A stretch of 64,000 nucleotides of DNA from QZKY01 sp963666295 (GCA_963666295.1 OY762707.1:744001-808000), one strand, 5' to 3'. Counted from the first letter of the stretch, positions 1 through 9,142 are shown. Notes: generated by a model not told the origin, from the sequence alone. A program made the numbers and translations.

Positions 1-1067
1 TTGTGCGGCAGCAGATCATGCGTTACGGCTGCCGAACAACTCAGAACAACCGAGTCTGCGGTTGACATCGTGGCTGCAAAAATCCCGGCCAGAATCAAGC
101 CAACCAGCACCGGCGGCAAGAGTTGGAGTGCCATCGTCGGCAAGGCCAATTCGGTGTCCATGCTGCCCATATCGGCGAAATAAATGCGCGACAGCAAGCC
201 CACGCCGGTAGCAACCAGATAGAAGGCCGTGAACCAGGTGTAATACCAAAAGCGCGCCCGGTTCATGCTTCCCGTATCAGACAAGGTCATGAAACGCACC
301 ATCACGTGCGGTTGGCCAATCACGGAAAAGCCGGCAAACATCCAGCTAATCACAAACAGCAGTGCGCCTGCCATACCTGGCAGCGCCAGCCCCTTGGGAA
401 ATGAATCCAGAAACCCGTCAATCGCCTGCATCTTGGTGACCACGGCCGACACGCCGCCCATGGAATCTGTCGCCACCCAGAGCAACACGGACATGGCAAC
501 AATCATGACCATCGACTGCGCCGCGTCAGTCCAGATTGAAGCGCGGATGCCCCCTGCAAAACAGTACACCGCGACCAAAACCGCACCCATCACGGCGCCC
601 GCCCAGGATGGCCAGCCGAACAAAACGTGCAATGCTTTACTTCCTGCGACCAACTGTGCACTGGCATAGGCCACCAAGAATGCCAAAGAGACGATGCCGA
701 TCACGCGCTGCAACGCAGAATTATTCGCGCCATACCACTGGCTCAACACGCCCGCATAGCTGACCTCACCTGTTTTCTCGGCTGCTGCCTTAAGGCGCTT
801 ATGGACAAAGGTGGAGGCGATATAGTCGCCCGCAAGCCAGCCTATCATTAGCCATACAGAAGCCAGACCAGTGGTATAGGTATAGCCAATCACGCCAATA
901 AACATGTAACCGCTGTTGTTGGTCGCAACAGCAGACAAACCAACCAGCCAGGGGTTTACGTTACCGCTCGCAAGATAATAATCCTGTTTGGTGCCGCGGC
1001 TTTTCCATGCCGAAGCAATGCCGATCAAGGTAAAAGCCAGCAAAAAACCGATAAAAGAGAGAACCAT
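1..1067 (-). CDS. Sodium:solute symporter (SSS/PutP family), C-terminus beyond the window
   Basis: Read from an ATG at 1067 on the minus strand, the frame stays open to the window edge, giving about 355 residues; the stop lies outside. The product is a multi-pass membrane protein. It starts MVLSFIGFLLAFTLIG and contains YYLASGNVNPWLVGLSA, TNNSGYMFIG and GGIRASIWTDAAQ, which match the signature of Na+-coupled solute symporters of the SSS family. These import small solutes such as proline, acetate or pantothenate with sodium. PutP-like proteins share this pattern, but substrate cannot be fixed from sequence. No strong Shine-Dalgarno is seen before this ATG, so a slightly upstream start is possible. 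It is divergent from the antiporter at 1295 across about 230 bp. Family assignment is confident, substrate is not. Confidence 0.85.
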   Translation of the reverse strand, partial: MVLSFIGFLLAFTLIGIASAWKSRGTKQDYYLASGNVNPWLVGLSAVATNNSGYMFIGVIGYTYTTGLASVWLMIGWLAGDYIASTFVHKRLKAAAEKTGEVSYAGVLSQWYGANNSALQRVIGIVSLAFLVAYASAQLVAGSKALHVLFGWPSWAGAVMGAVLVAVYCFAGGIRASIWTDAAQSMVMIVAMSVLLWVATDSMGGVSAVVTKMQAIDGFLDSFPKGLALPGMAGALLFVISWMFAGFSVIGQPHVMVRFMTLSDTGSMNRARFWYYTWFTAFYLVATGVGLLSRIYFADMGSMDTELALPTMALQLLPPVLVGLILAGIFAATMSTADSVVLSCSAAVTHDLLPH

Positions 1068-1294
1068 AAAAACCGCTAAATGTTGTCCGTAAGCTTCCTT
1101 TTTCCCGTGTAGTGAACCAGTCTACCCCATAAACCCTACCATCAAGCACCATTACCAACCGATTGTTCCCGCGAACAACATGAATACAAATACGCAAAAA
1201 ACACGCAACACAAAAAGCCACGTTGAGAAACGGCGCTGATGAAGCAGGGAGCATGCCATAATCACATCATTCAAAACCAAGGCAACCCAAACCC

Positions 1295-2680
1295 ATGATT
1301 ACGACCCTGCTGGTCATTGTTGGCATCCTTTTTCTGGCGATACAGCTGGAAGAAAAATTTAAAGTTCCTTCCCCACTTGGCCTGATTGCGCTTTCCTTCA
1401 TTGCGCATTACGCATTCCGGCAAGTCCCCGTCCTGACCGGCAACTCGGAGCGCTTTGCAGCCCTAGTCGTGCTATTGCTGCCCATCCTGCTGATTTCGGA
1501 TTCACTGGAGTTGAAACTCGCCGACCTGAAAGAACACGGTCTCAGTCTGCTCTATCTGTCCGTCGTCGCGGTAACACTCTCGATCATCATGGCGCTACTG
1601 CTTTCCGAGTGGCTGTTTGCCGACTATGCCCTCTCTGCTGCCGCCATCATTTCACTGTTTGCCATGGTACTGGCCACCGATCCGGTTTCCGTCGTCAGCA
1701 TTTTTTCCAAATTCGAATTGCCGCACCAATTGAAAATACTTGCCGAGGGAGAAAGCCTGTTCAATGACGCAACCGCACTAATCGCGTTCGTCTTTATTGG
1801 CCTCTATGCCCTGAGTGGAAAGGAAATTACAACAGGACATGTCATCGAAATCAGTAGCATCGTAGTCCTGGGTTCAATCGCCGTTGGGGTGGCAGCCGGA
1901 TTTATCGGGCTCGCCGCAATGAAAACAACGAAAAACCGCATCGCGGAAATGATGGTGCTCATCCTGACCGGCTATGGCGCTTTCGTGCTGGCCGAACATT
2001 TCTACATGCTGCTCAATATACTGGGCGCGCATTCCCACTTGCACCTCTCCGGCATTTTGTCCTGCATCTTCGCCACGATCACCGTCAACCACGTCATGAC
2101 GCGGGCCATTGAAAAAGAATCGGAACAGATTGATCAGGATGAAGTCGAATTGCAGCAGGAAGTTCGCCGCAACCAACATGCCTCGGCCATTGTTGTTCGT
2201 GCCGTTCTCGGGCGCATCAAGGCCACGGTTGAGGAGCGCGAACGCCATTTGCGTACCAAGGAAGATGTGCAGTTACTGGCTATTGCAGCCAACACACTCC
2301 TTTTCGTCGCGATGGCTGAAATGATTGATCTCAGCCTGCTCTGGAAATACAAAGTCGAGATAATGGTTCTTTTTGTCGGCACCACACTAATTCGCGCCAT
2401 CATGATGGGCATGTTCGCCTGGCTCACGCACAGAACAAACAAAATGGCGAATGTTGGCGTGCGCTGGTGGGGCGTCCTGACCTTTGCCGGCATCAAGGGC
2501 GGCCTGTCTATCGTCATGCTTTCGATGATCCCGCCCTCTTTCGAACACCTTGAAATGTTCAAGGCGGTCGTCATCGGCATCATCATGTTATCCACCTTCA
2601 TTTATTCCGGTGTTCTGCTGCTGATTATCATGACCAACCAATCCAAATTCAGCCGGGAGAAGCTTGAAGAAGCGCATTAG
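1295..2680 (+). CDS. Cation:proton antiporter, CPA1 (NhaP-type) family
   Basis: A 461-residue inner-membrane protein with about a dozen hydrophobic segments. The central stretch ATDPVSVVSIF followed by GESLFNDATALIAF is the CPA1 Na+(K+)/H+ exchanger core, with the paired acidic/Asn residues that carry the ion. The N-terminus (ITTLLVIVGILFLAIQLEEK) is a first membrane segment. A charged cytoplasmic stretch near residues 265-320 (EKESEQIDQDEVELQQEVRR) interrupts the hydrophobic pattern. Likely role is Na+ or K+ efflux and pH homeostasis. It appears to be a single-gene unit followed by a repeat element at 2706. Ion specificity is not readable from sequence. Confidence 0.88.
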   Translation: MITTLLVIVGILFLAIQLEEKFKVPSPLGLIALSFIAHYAFRQVPVLTGNSERFAALVVLLLPILLISDSLELKLADLKEHGLSLLYLSVVAVTLSIIMALLLSEWLFADYALSAAAIISLFAMVLATDPVSVVSIFSKFELPHQLKILAEGESLFNDATALIAFVFIGLYALSGKEITTGHVIEISSIVVLGSIAVGVAAGFIGLAAMKTTKNRIAEMMVLILTGYGAFVLAEHFYMLLNILGAHSHLHLSGILSCIFATITVNHVMTRAIEKESEQIDQDEVELQQEVRRNQHASAIVVRAVLGRIKATVEERERHLRTKEDVQLLAIAANTLLFVAMAEMIDLSLLWKYKVEIMVLFVGTTLIRAIMMGMFAWLTHRTNKMANVGVRWWGVLTFAGIKGGLSIVMLSMIPPSFEHLEMFKAVVIGIIMLSTFIYSGVLLLIIMTNQSKFSREKLEEAH

Positions 2681-2705
2681 GAAGCGGCCAGGTACGCTAT
2701 CTGAC

Positions 2706-2982
2706 TATTGATGCGACACGAATAAATTTGAAATATGTGCATGTGTGTGTCATGCCAGCGCAGGCTGGCATCCAGTGTCGTTAAGCTACAGCTTGGGTCT
2801 CAGGCTTATGCTGCGTTGCTTTTTCGGTGAGGAAGAGCGTATTCAAGACACTGGACCCCAGCCTCCGCTGGGGTGACGGCAAGCAGGAGTGGTGAGTTTG
2901 CCTATTGTCCTGCGGGCTGGTGCTCGGGCGACGCAAGGGGAGCAAACTTGAATACTTCAAACTTCAACTGGCCGAATCAATA
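2706..2982. repeat. Short inverted-repeat element (copy A), interrupted by a second element
   Basis: The left end TATTGATGCGACACGAATAA and the right end, read in reverse as TATTGATTCGGCCAGTTGAA, form imperfect terminal inverted repeats. The same ends and the internal GGGCGACGCAAGGG / CAAACTTGAATACTTC motifs recur in copy B at 6074-6197. Copy A is longer because another inverted-repeat unit occupies 2749-2877. It fills most of the 316 bp between the antiporter and the small gene at 2997. No coding potential is seen, so it is best viewed as a MITE-like or other non-autonomous intergenic repeat. Confidence 0.7.
2749..2877. repeat. Inner inverted-repeat element nested in copy A
   Basis: Bases 2749-2779 and the reverse complement of 2847-2877 are both 31 bp and agree except for a few positions; both contain CCAGCG...GGCTGG and end CCAGTGTC. 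The unit is about 129 bp, has no ORF, and sits inside the copy A repeat. Copy B (6074-6197) retains only the first dozen or so bases resembling this unit, consistent with insertion into copy A or deletion from copy B. Confidence 0.65.
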
Positions 2983-2996
2983 ATTGTGGAGTTTTT

Positions 2997-3308
2997 ATGG
3001 AAAAGGAATTGCTAGAACGCTGCGAAACCATCGAGCAGCAGGCGGAGAAATTGACGGATTACTACATTGCAAAAGATGACAAGGTGCGTCAGCGTTTTCA
3101 TTCTTCTTGCAGATATGTGTCGAAAGAACGTCTAAGCAGAGAAGAGTTGGCTCAATTGAAGGAAGTCAAAGTAACGCTTGCAGAAACAAAAGAACTGTTG
3201 CTCAGTCCGAAGCAACTTCCAGAGAAAAAGGCGAGCATTGAAGGAGATGTCGCGCGTCTTGAAAGAACGATAAAGGATTTATCGCCACCGGCATTATTGG
3301 AACGATAA
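2997..3308 (+). CDS. Small coiled-coil hypothetical protein
   Basis: A 103-residue, highly charged protein (many Glu, Lys and Leu) with no signal peptide or membrane segment. Heptad-like stretches such as ERCETIEQQAEKLTDYY and a C-terminal KKASIEGDVARLERTIKDL suggest a helical coiled coil. A GGAG Shine-Dalgarno at 2988-2991 lies five bases before the ATG, which supports the start and argues that the frame is real. The gene begins 14 bp after the end of repeat copy A. I do not recognise the family. No neighbouring gene suggests a role. Confidence 0.6.
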   Translation: MEKELLERCETIEQQAEKLTDYYIAKDDKVRQRFHSSCRYVSKERLSREELAQLKEVKVTLAETKELLLSPKQLPEKKASIEGDVARLERTIKDLSPPALLER

Positions 3309-3434
3309 ACGGCAGCAATGCGGCGGGCGGGCAGAAGCAACATGTTAATGTGTGGGCTGCTGCATAGCCTGTCCTCGCAGCCTTTCTGTTTAAAAATTTA
3401 TTAATTTTTTGATGACTTTATTGTGCTGAAAAGA

Positions 3435-4319
3435 TTACTTCACAGATGTCATTGGTCGCTCGGTTCTAAATCCTAGCCACGCATTGACCAGAATGGCGGC
3501 AATCACAAGCCCGCCGCCTAAAAAGGTTTGCAAGGGTGGTTGCTCACTTAATACCCACCACACCCATAACGGCCCCAAAACGGTTTCAAGTAGCATAATC
3601 AGGCTGACTTCCGGTGCCGAGATCAGCTTGGGCCCGTAGGTTACCAGCCCCATGGCAATCGGAATAACGATGCCACCATTGATAACGAGAAAAACGAAGT
3701 CACCCCCCGTCGCGGTACCGGGATTCGCTCCCATAAACAGCGCGAACAATGCCGAAAAAAAGGAACCGAGGCCAACGGCTGCAAGAGAATTAATTTTGGG
3801 GTTACGGTTTAAGGCAACCAGCATGGCTGCCATAAACAAGGCACAGAAGAGTGCGATGACATCGCCGAAAATATTGCCATCGCCAAAGCGTCCCCAAAAT
3901 ACGATGACAATGCCTGCCATCGCAATCAGGATGGTTATCCACGTTCTGAGTGGCAAGTTTCTCCGCATTACAACAACGGTCAAAACCGCTGCGATGAAAG
4001 GCATGGACGCCAGAATGACCAGCGTGTTCGCGGCCGAGGTGTGGGTAACCGAAAGGATGAAGCAGGCATTACTGCCGGCAAAAAACAGGGCGCAAAACAG
4101 GCCATTTTTTAACAGGTCACCAATCACCTTGATGGGACTTTGCTTTTCAAGAACCGTGTTAAGCGCAAAGAAACTGATGGCAGCAAACAAACTGCGCCAA
4201 AACATCAAGGTCCAGTGATCCGTTTCGATGAGGCGCAATAAGAGCGCATCCGGGCTGAGCACAATCACACCCAGCACCGTCATCAGCAGACCTCGCTGGT
4301 GAGAGCTCAATGATTTCAT
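3435..4319 (-). CDS. EamA/DMT-superfamily transporter
   Basis: A 294-residue membrane protein with ten predicted hydrophobic segments arranged as two EamA repeats, the usual size and layout of the drug/metabolite transporter superfamily. Recognisable pieces are LRLIETDHWTLMFWRSLFAA at the first repeat and EVSLIMLLETVLGPLWVW in the second, the latter being typical of the second repeat of RhaT/YdcZ-like exporters. Likely an exporter of amino acids or small metabolites; the substrate is unknown. It starts 236 bp from the terminator-bearing end of rhlE and is transcribed in the same direction. Confidence 0.82.
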   Translation of the reverse strand: MKSLSSHQRGLLMTVLGVIVLSPDALLLRLIETDHWTLMFWRSLFAAISFFALNTVLEKQSPIKVIGDLLKNGLFCALFFAGSNACFILSVTHTSAANTLVILASMPFIAAVLTVVVMRRNLPLRTWITILIAMAGIVIVFWGRFGDGNIFGDVIALFCALFMAAMLVALNRNPKINSLAAVGLGSFFSALFALFMGANPGTATGGDFVFLVINGGIVIPIAMGLVTYGPKLISAPEVSLIMLLETVLGPLWVWWVLSEQPPLQTFLGGGLVIAAILVNAWLGFRTERPMTSVK

Positions 4320-4475
4320 GTGTGAATGCGGCGCTGGATTGCTTCAGCCATGCTGTGGTGTTCCTCGGGTATGAAGCCGTGATTCTCTCACAATGAAGAG
4401 CGCGTTCTGCGTAAAGAAAGCGAATGACAGGCAGCTCATTGCCATTTTGAAGCAAGCAGCCGCCGACCCAAAAGC

Positions 4476-4520
4476 AAAAAAGCCTGACGAACTTTGATTC
4501 AGTCCATCAGGCTTCCTTTT
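4476..4520 (-). terminator. Rho-independent terminator after rhlE
   Basis: AAGCCTGA at 4480-4487 and TCAGGCTT at 4507-4514 form an 8-bp stem with a loop of about 19. On the minus strand the stem is followed by a T run (A run at 4475-4481 on plus). It lies about 40 bp past the rhlE stop. The plus side also has a short T run, so it could act in both directions. Confidence 0.7.
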
Positions 4521-4555
4521 TCAATCACACACAACAGTGGCTAATGCTCCGCCCC

Positions 4556-5872
4556 TTAGCGCGCTCTTGCACTGGAAGCGTGAACCGCGCCAGCACTACG
4601 GCCTTGCCCACCGCCACCGCGACGCGCTGGTTGCGCACCCTGTGACGCACGTGATTGTGGCTTGCGCTGATTGGATGGTGCTGCGACTCGTCGTGGCTGA
4701 GTACGTCGCCCGGTCTCGATTGGTTCGGCCTTGATGTTCGGGTCGGGCTTGAAACCAGGCTCGATCTTGACCTGAATTTCGCGCTTGAGCAAACGTTCGA
4801 TATCGCGCAATAAACGCGCTTCATCGACACAGACCAGTGATACCGCCTCACCGGAACTGCCTGCACGTCCGGTGCGTCCGATACGATGCACATAATCTTC
4901 GGGCACTTGCGGCAATTCAAAGTTCACCACATAGGGCAACTGGTCAATGTCGATGCCACGCGCAGCAATATCCGTCGCAACCAGCACATGCAGTTTAAGG
5001 CTTTTGAAGTCGGCCAGCGCGCGCGTACGGGCGCCCTGACTCTTGTTGCCGTGAATCGCCGCAGCAAGAATACCGGCCTTGTTCAGTTTTTCGGTTAAGG
5101 CGTTCGCGCCATGCTTGGTTCGGGTAAACACCAGCACCTGATGCCAGCCGTTGTCCCCGATCAGCTTGATCAAGAGATCGCGCTTCTTTGCCTTATCAAC
5201 GTGATAAACGCTTTGCGCCACCGCTTCAGCCGGTGCATTGCGTCGCGCCACTTCAACTTGCTGCGGGTTGCGCAGATAGCTCGTCGCGAGCGCACGAATT
5301 TCATCAGAGAACGTCGCAGAAAACATCAAGGTCTGCTTTTGCTTCGGCAGCAAGGCGACCACCTTGCGGATGTCATGGATAAAGCCCATATCGAGCATGC
5401 GGTCTGCTTCATCCAGAATGAAAATCTCAATAGCTGATAGATCAATATTGCCCTGCCCGACATGGTCGAGCAATCTACCCGGCGTCGCCACAATGATATC
5501 GACGCCTGAACGTAGGGCCCTAGTTTGCGGCACCATGCTTACACCACCATAAATCACGGCGGACTTGGTCGGCACATACTTACCATAAGTGCTTACGCTG
5601 TCCTCCACTTGAGCGGCCAGTTCGCGCGTGGGCGTCAACACCAGCACGCGCGGCTTGTTCTTGGCGCGTGCTGGTCGACTGCCAAGCAATTGCAATACCG
5701 GCAAAACAAAGCCGGCGGTCTTGCCGGTGCCCGTCTGGGCAGCAGCCATTAAATCGTGCCCCTCCAGCACAACAGGGATCGCCTGTGCCTGAACGGGGGT
5801 GGGCTTGTCGTAACCTTGTTCGGCAACGGCACGCATCAGTTCGGCTGACAAGCCGAGTTGGGTAAAAGACAT
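4556..5872 (-). CDS. rhlE: DEAD-box ATP-dependent RNA helicase, RhlE type
   Basis: A 438-residue RNA helicase. The Q-motif region (GYDKPTPVQAQAIPVVLEG) leads into Walker A AQTGTGKT near residue 45, then PTRELAAQ, TPGRLLDH, the DEAD box in FILDEADRMLDMGF near residue 152, SAT, and HRIGRTGRAG near residue 330. This order is complete, so the enzyme should be active. A basic Arg/Gly/Ser-rich tail after about residue 375 is typical of RhlE proteins and likely aids RNA binding. Role: RNA remodelling in ribosome assembly or mRNA turnover, often important at low temperature. The start fits the family N-terminus MSFTQLGLS. Transcribed alone, ending in the terminator at 4476-4520. Confidence 0.92.
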   Translation of the reverse strand: MSFTQLGLSAELMRAVAEQGYDKPTPVQAQAIPVVLEGHDLMAAAQTGTGKTAGFVLPVLQLLGSRPARAKNKPRVLVLTPTRELAAQVEDSVSTYGKYVPTKSAVIYGGVSMVPQTRALRSGVDIIVATPGRLLDHVGQGNIDLSAIEIFILDEADRMLDMGFIHDIRKVVALLPKQKQTLMFSATFSDEIRALATSYLRNPQQVEVARRNAPAEAVAQSVYHVDKAKKRDLLIKLIGDNGWHQVLVFTRTKHGANALTEKLNKAGILAAAIHGNKSQGARTRALADFKSLKLHVLVATDIAARGIDIDQLPYVVNFELPQVPEDYVHRIGRTGRAGSSGEAVSLVCVDEARLLRDIERLLKREIQVKIEPGFKPDPNIKAEPIETGRRTQPRRVAAPSNQRKPQSRASQGAQPARRGGGGQGRSAGAVHASSARAR

Positions 5873-6073
5873 TTGGAAATAAGCTCCTGAATCGGCCTTG
5901 CGTGCTTGGCACGAACCAGTCTAGGCAGAATCGTTTGGGTATGAATACGCGGAAAGGAAATCTGATCGCGAGGATCGACAGGCAGACTGATGTGAATGCC
6001 GATATGGCGCGCAGTGTAACAGCTTGTGTCGTTTTGTGCTGAACAAAAGGCAAATCGCACTGTCAGAAAGCGT
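5873..6073. other. Gene-free leader region upstream of rhlE
   Basis: About 200 bp between the rhlE start and repeat copy B; together with copy B and the region to 6347 this makes a 475-bp stretch without a gene. I see short frames on both strands but none with a credible Shine-Dalgarno or family resemblance. It should hold the promoter of rhlE on the minus strand. No glycine-riboswitch-like core is visible although an alanine/glycine symporter follows at 6348. Confidence 0.5.
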
Positions 6074-6197
6074 TATTGATGCGGCACGAATAAATTTGAA
6101 ATATGCGCATGTCATGCCAGCGCCCTACGGGCTGGTGCTGGGGCGACGCAAGGGGTGCAAACTTGAATACTTCACACTTCAACCTGCCGAATCAATA
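6074..6197. repeat. Short inverted-repeat element (copy B), about 124 bp
   Basis: The left end TATTGATGCGGCACGAATAA matches copy A (2706) almost exactly. The right end, read in reverse, starts TATTGATTCGGCAGGTTGAA. Together they form imperfect terminal inverted repeats. The interior carries GGGCGACGCAAGGG and CAAACTTGAATACTTC as in copy A, in the same orientation. No ORF of note. The element lies in the intergenic region before the symporter at 6348. Confidence 0.7.
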
Positions 6198-6347
6198 GGC
6201 ATAGTTCATGCGTGAACTTAAGCCATACAAACTGACAAACAATGACGATTGCGGCCAATCACGCCATAATATCCCCTGGCCAAGCCAAAAACGCGCCAAC
6301 TTGAAACGCCAACCAGTCCTCACACAAAAACAACGATAAGAACAAAA

Positions 6348-7697
6348 ATGGAAACACTCACCAAGATCGTGACCGAGATTGACGGCCTCGTGTGGGGCCC
6401 GCCCATGCTGTTGCTGATTCTTGGCACAGGCTTTTTCCTGCAACTGAAATTTAAATTCATGCCGCTGTACCGCATTGGCACCGGCTTTGCCATGATCTGG
6501 CGAAGCCGCAAATCGGAAGAAGGCGCCAAAGGCGACATCACCCCCTTTGCCGCACTCATGACTGCAATGGCCGCCACCGTTGGCACAGGCAACATTGTGG
6601 GCGTTGCTACCGCTCTTTCCGTAGGCGGACCGGGCGCCCTGTTCTGGATGTGGATGACCGCACTCGTTGGCATGGCCACGAAATATGCCGAAGTGGTGCT
6701 GGCCGTCCACTATCGCGAAACGGACGAGCATGGCCAGCAGCTTGGCGGACCGATGTTCGCCATCAAAAACGGGTTGAAGCGCAAATGGCACTGGCTGGCC
6801 GCGCTCTTTGCCATTTTTGGCGGCATCTCGACATTTGGCATTGGCAACATGATCCAGGCCAAAAGCATTGCCGATGCCATGCAAGCCACTTTTAGCGTCA
6901 GCCCCTGGGTGACTGGCATCATCCTGATGATCGTTACGGGCGTGGTCCTTTTGGGTGGCGTTCGCCGCATTGGTGCTGTCGCAGAAAAATTGGTGCCTTT
7001 CATGTGTGTGGCCTATGTCGTGACGGCGCTGGTCATTCTGTGCATCTATGTTGACCGTTTACCTGCCGCCTTCGCACTCATTTTCGAACATGCTTTCAGC
7101 CCGGCAGCCGCCACTGGCGGATTCACTGGCGCCACCATCATGCTGGCAATACGTCATGGCGTCGCACGGGGCGTTTTTTCCAACGAAGCGGGACTGGGAA
7201 CGGCGGGGATCGCCCAGGCAGCCGGACAAAGCAAAAGCCCGGTTCAGTCTGGCCTGATCGGCATGATGGGCACGTTTCTCGACACCATCGTTGCCTGCTC
7301 GATGACTGGACTCGTGCTGCTTGTTACCGGCGTCTGGAACAGCGGCGTAAATGGCGCGGCACTCAGTGCCAGTGCGTTTGAATTGGCGCTACCGGGATTC
7401 GGCCAGTACATGCTATCCATGTCGCTCGTCCTTTTCGCTTTCACGACCATCTTGGGCTGGGCTTATTATGGCGAAAAATGCTGGGGATATTTCTTCGGCG
7501 CAAAAGTCGAAAAAATATTTCGTATTCTCACGACCATTTGTGTGCCGATTGGTGCGTTAATGCAACTCGACTTTGCCTGGCTGATCACGGATGTCTTGAA
7601 TGGATTAATGGCCATTCCCAACCTGATCTCGCTCATCCTGCTCTCGCCAGTCGTGGTTGCGCTCACGAACGCTTACTTCAAGAAGCAGGCAGGCTAA
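6348..7697 (+). CDS. Alanine/glycine:cation symporter (AGCS family)
   Basis: A 449-residue polytopic membrane protein that imports alanine or glycine with Na+ (or H+). AGCS hallmarks are present: VWGPPMLLLILGTGFFLQLK at the N-terminus, ALMTAMAATVGTGNIVGVAT, GPGALFWMWMTALVGMATKY and GVARGVFSNEAGLGTAGIA, the last being the family signature near residue 265-285. Length is usual for AlsT/DagA-type proteins. The start codon follows an A-rich leader without a strong Shine-Dalgarno. It precedes a nitroreductase with its own promoter, so it is probably monocistronic. Confidence 0.92.
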   Translation: METLTKIVTEIDGLVWGPPMLLLILGTGFFLQLKFKFMPLYRIGTGFAMIWRSRKSEEGAKGDITPFAALMTAMAATVGTGNIVGVATALSVGGPGALFWMWMTALVGMATKYAEVVLAVHYRETDEHGQQLGGPMFAIKNGLKRKWHWLAALFAIFGGISTFGIGNMIQAKSIADAMQATFSVSPWVTGIILMIVTGVVLLGGVRRIGAVAEKLVPFMCVAYVVTALVILCIYVDRLPAAFALIFEHAFSPAAATGGFTGATIMLAIRHGVARGVFSNEAGLGTAGIAQAAGQSKSPVQSGLIGMMGTFLDTIVACSMTGLVLLVTGVWNSGVNGAALSASAFELALPGFGQYMLSMSLVLFAFTTILGWAYYGEKCWGYFFGAKVEKIFRILTTICVPIGALMQLDFAWLITDVLNGLMAIPNLISLILLSPVVVALTNAYFKKQAG

Positions 7698-7771
7698 AAC
7701 CGCTGAAAAGCCACTTGTTTGCGCTCCGTCATGCCATTGCCAACTACGTCACGCCGTCACCGACCATGTCA

Positions 7772-7799
7772 TTGCCACAAGGGACTGAACGAATATAAT
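7772..7799 (+). promoter_or_regulatory. Sigma-70-type promoter of the nitroreductase gene
   Basis: TTGCCA (7772-7777), a 16-bp spacer and a perfect TATAAT (7794-7799) lie 38 bp before the nitroreductase ATG at 7837. A strong GGAGG Shine-Dalgarno follows close to that ATG. Confidence 0.6.
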
Positions 7800-7836
7800 G
7801 TTTAATTCTCGTTTTCCTGCTCATGGAGGTTGATTC

Positions 7837-8577
7837 ATGAATGCCACTCTGGACGTTTTGCTTCAGCACCGCAGTTACCGCGACTACACGGACGAACCTG
7901 TCGGCGATGCCACGCTCGACGCCATCATCGAAGCCACCCACCGCGCGCCCACTTCGATCAACGGGCAAGCCATCTCGCTGATCGTCATACGCGATGCGGC
8001 CAAACGCGCCCAGATTGCCGAAATTTGTGGCGGGCAGGCCTGGATCGCCAAAGCGCCGGTATTCGTCTGCATCGTGGCAGACTATGCCAAAACAAAGGTC
8101 GCTGCTGACATGGCGGGCGAAACCCAGACCATTCACGAGAGCCTGGAAGGTTTTGCTGTTGGCGCAACCGACAGCGGCATCGCACTCGCCACACTTTCAA
8201 CCGCCGCCAGAGCGCTAGGGCTGGGAACCGTCATGATCGGCGCCATTCGCCGCGACCCGCAAGCCCTCATCGACCTGCTGGAACTGCCACCGCTGACGTT
8301 CCCGATGGTCGGCTGCTGCATCGGCCACTTTGCCTCCGAACCGCAACTCAAACCCAGACTGCCGATCAGCACCTTCCGCCACAACGACAAGTGGCAAGGC
8401 AACCCAAGCGCCGAAACCCTGGCCGCCTATGACGACACCCTGATGGCTTACTGGAAATCCATTGGGCGAAACGATGGCGAACCGTGGACAAGCAACACCA
8501 GCAAAGTGTACAAGCAGGTTTACTTCCCGAGAACGCGCCCGGTCGCTGCCAGCCAAGGCTTCCTGGTTGACAAATAA
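7837..8577 (+). CDS. Nitroreductase-family NAD(P)H-dependent flavin oxidoreductase (NfsA/FRP-like)
   Basis: A 246-residue FMN-dependent reductase. N-terminal HRSYRDYTDEPV and APTSINGQ are the FMN-phosphate binding elements of the NfsA/Frp group, and GLGTVMIGAIRRDPQALIDLL is the family's central segment; VGCCIGH follows. The C-terminal Gln/Lys-rich part (residues 185-246) matches the longer NfsA-type C-terminus. Likely substrates are quinones, nitro compounds or flavins with NADPH. GGAGG precedes the ATG by about seven bases. The PEBP-family gene at 8660 follows in the same direction after 82 bp and could be cotranscribed. Confidence 0.85.
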   Translation: MNATLDVLLQHRSYRDYTDEPVGDATLDAIIEATHRAPTSINGQAISLIVIRDAAKRAQIAEICGGQAWIAKAPVFVCIVADYAKTKVAADMAGETQTIHESLEGFAVGATDSGIALATLSTAARALGLGTVMIGAIRRDPQALIDLLELPPLTFPMVGCCIGHFASEPQLKPRLPISTFRHNDKWQGNPSAETLAAYDDTLMAYWKSIGRNDGEPWTSNTSKVYKQVYFPRTRPVAASQGFLVDK

Positions 8578-8659
8578 ACAGCATGATAATCAGAAGGAAG
8601 CGCTGAAAAACAGGCAAAAAGAAAAGGAATCTATTCAGCGCATCGCAAGGAGAGCAAGC

Positions 8660-9142
8660 ATGACATTAAAAATCACATCCCCTGCATTCACCCACAACGG
8701 CACCATGCCGGCGCAATACACCTGCGAGGGTGACAACGTTTCGCCGCCACTAGAATGGAGCGCCCCACCAGAAGGCACCCAAAGCCTCGTGCTGATCGTG
8801 GACGACCCGGATGCCCCGGATCCGGAAGCGCCGAAAATGACCTGGGTACACTGGCTGCTGTACAACCTGCCACCCACCGCCGGCAGCCTGAAAGAACATG
8901 TCGATGCCCCTGAACTACCCCCGGGCACGCTGGTCGGCATCAACGACCGCAAAAACGTCGGCTACAACGGCCCCTGCCCGCCGATTGGCACGCATCGCTA
9001 TTACCACAAGCTGTATGCGCTGGACGTCATGCTGCCTGACCTGAAAGCCCCAACCAAGGATGAACTGCTCAAACACATGGAAGGGCATATCCTCGGCTAT
9101 GCCGAACTGATCGGCTTGTACAGGCTGGTTAATCCGAAATAA
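8660..9142 (+). CDS. YbhB/YbcL-type Raf-kinase-inhibitor-like (PEBP) protein
   Basis: A 160-residue soluble protein. The frame is open further upstream, overlapping the nitroreductase, but I choose the ATG at 8660 because AAGGAGAGC lies just before it and the family begins about here (MTLKITSPAFTHNGTMPAQY). PEBP ligand-pocket motifs are visible: DDPDAPDPEAPKMTWVHWLL, YNLP and GPCPPIGTHRYYHKLYALD. E. coli YbhB and YbcL are the closest described bacterial relatives; their function is poorly defined. No signal peptide, so it is probably cytoplasmic. Confidence 0.88.
   Translation: MTLKITSPAFTHNGTMPAQYTCEGDNVSPPLEWSAPPEGTQSLVLIVDDPDAPDPEAPKMTWVHWLLYNLPPTAGSLKEHVDAPELPPGTLVGINDRKNVGYNGPCPPIGTHRYYHKLYALDVMLPDLKAPTKDELLKHMEGHILGYAELIGLYRLVNPK

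Noticed and set aside
961..1254. A 97-codon minus-strand frame overlapping the symporter start
   Set aside because: It overlaps the true symporter frame, whose SSS-family motifs are clear, and has no family sequence of its own.
5873..6347. Possible glycine riboswitch before the alanine/glycine symporter
   Set aside because: None of the conserved glycine-riboswitch core segments is visible. The region is instead occupied partly by repeat copy B.
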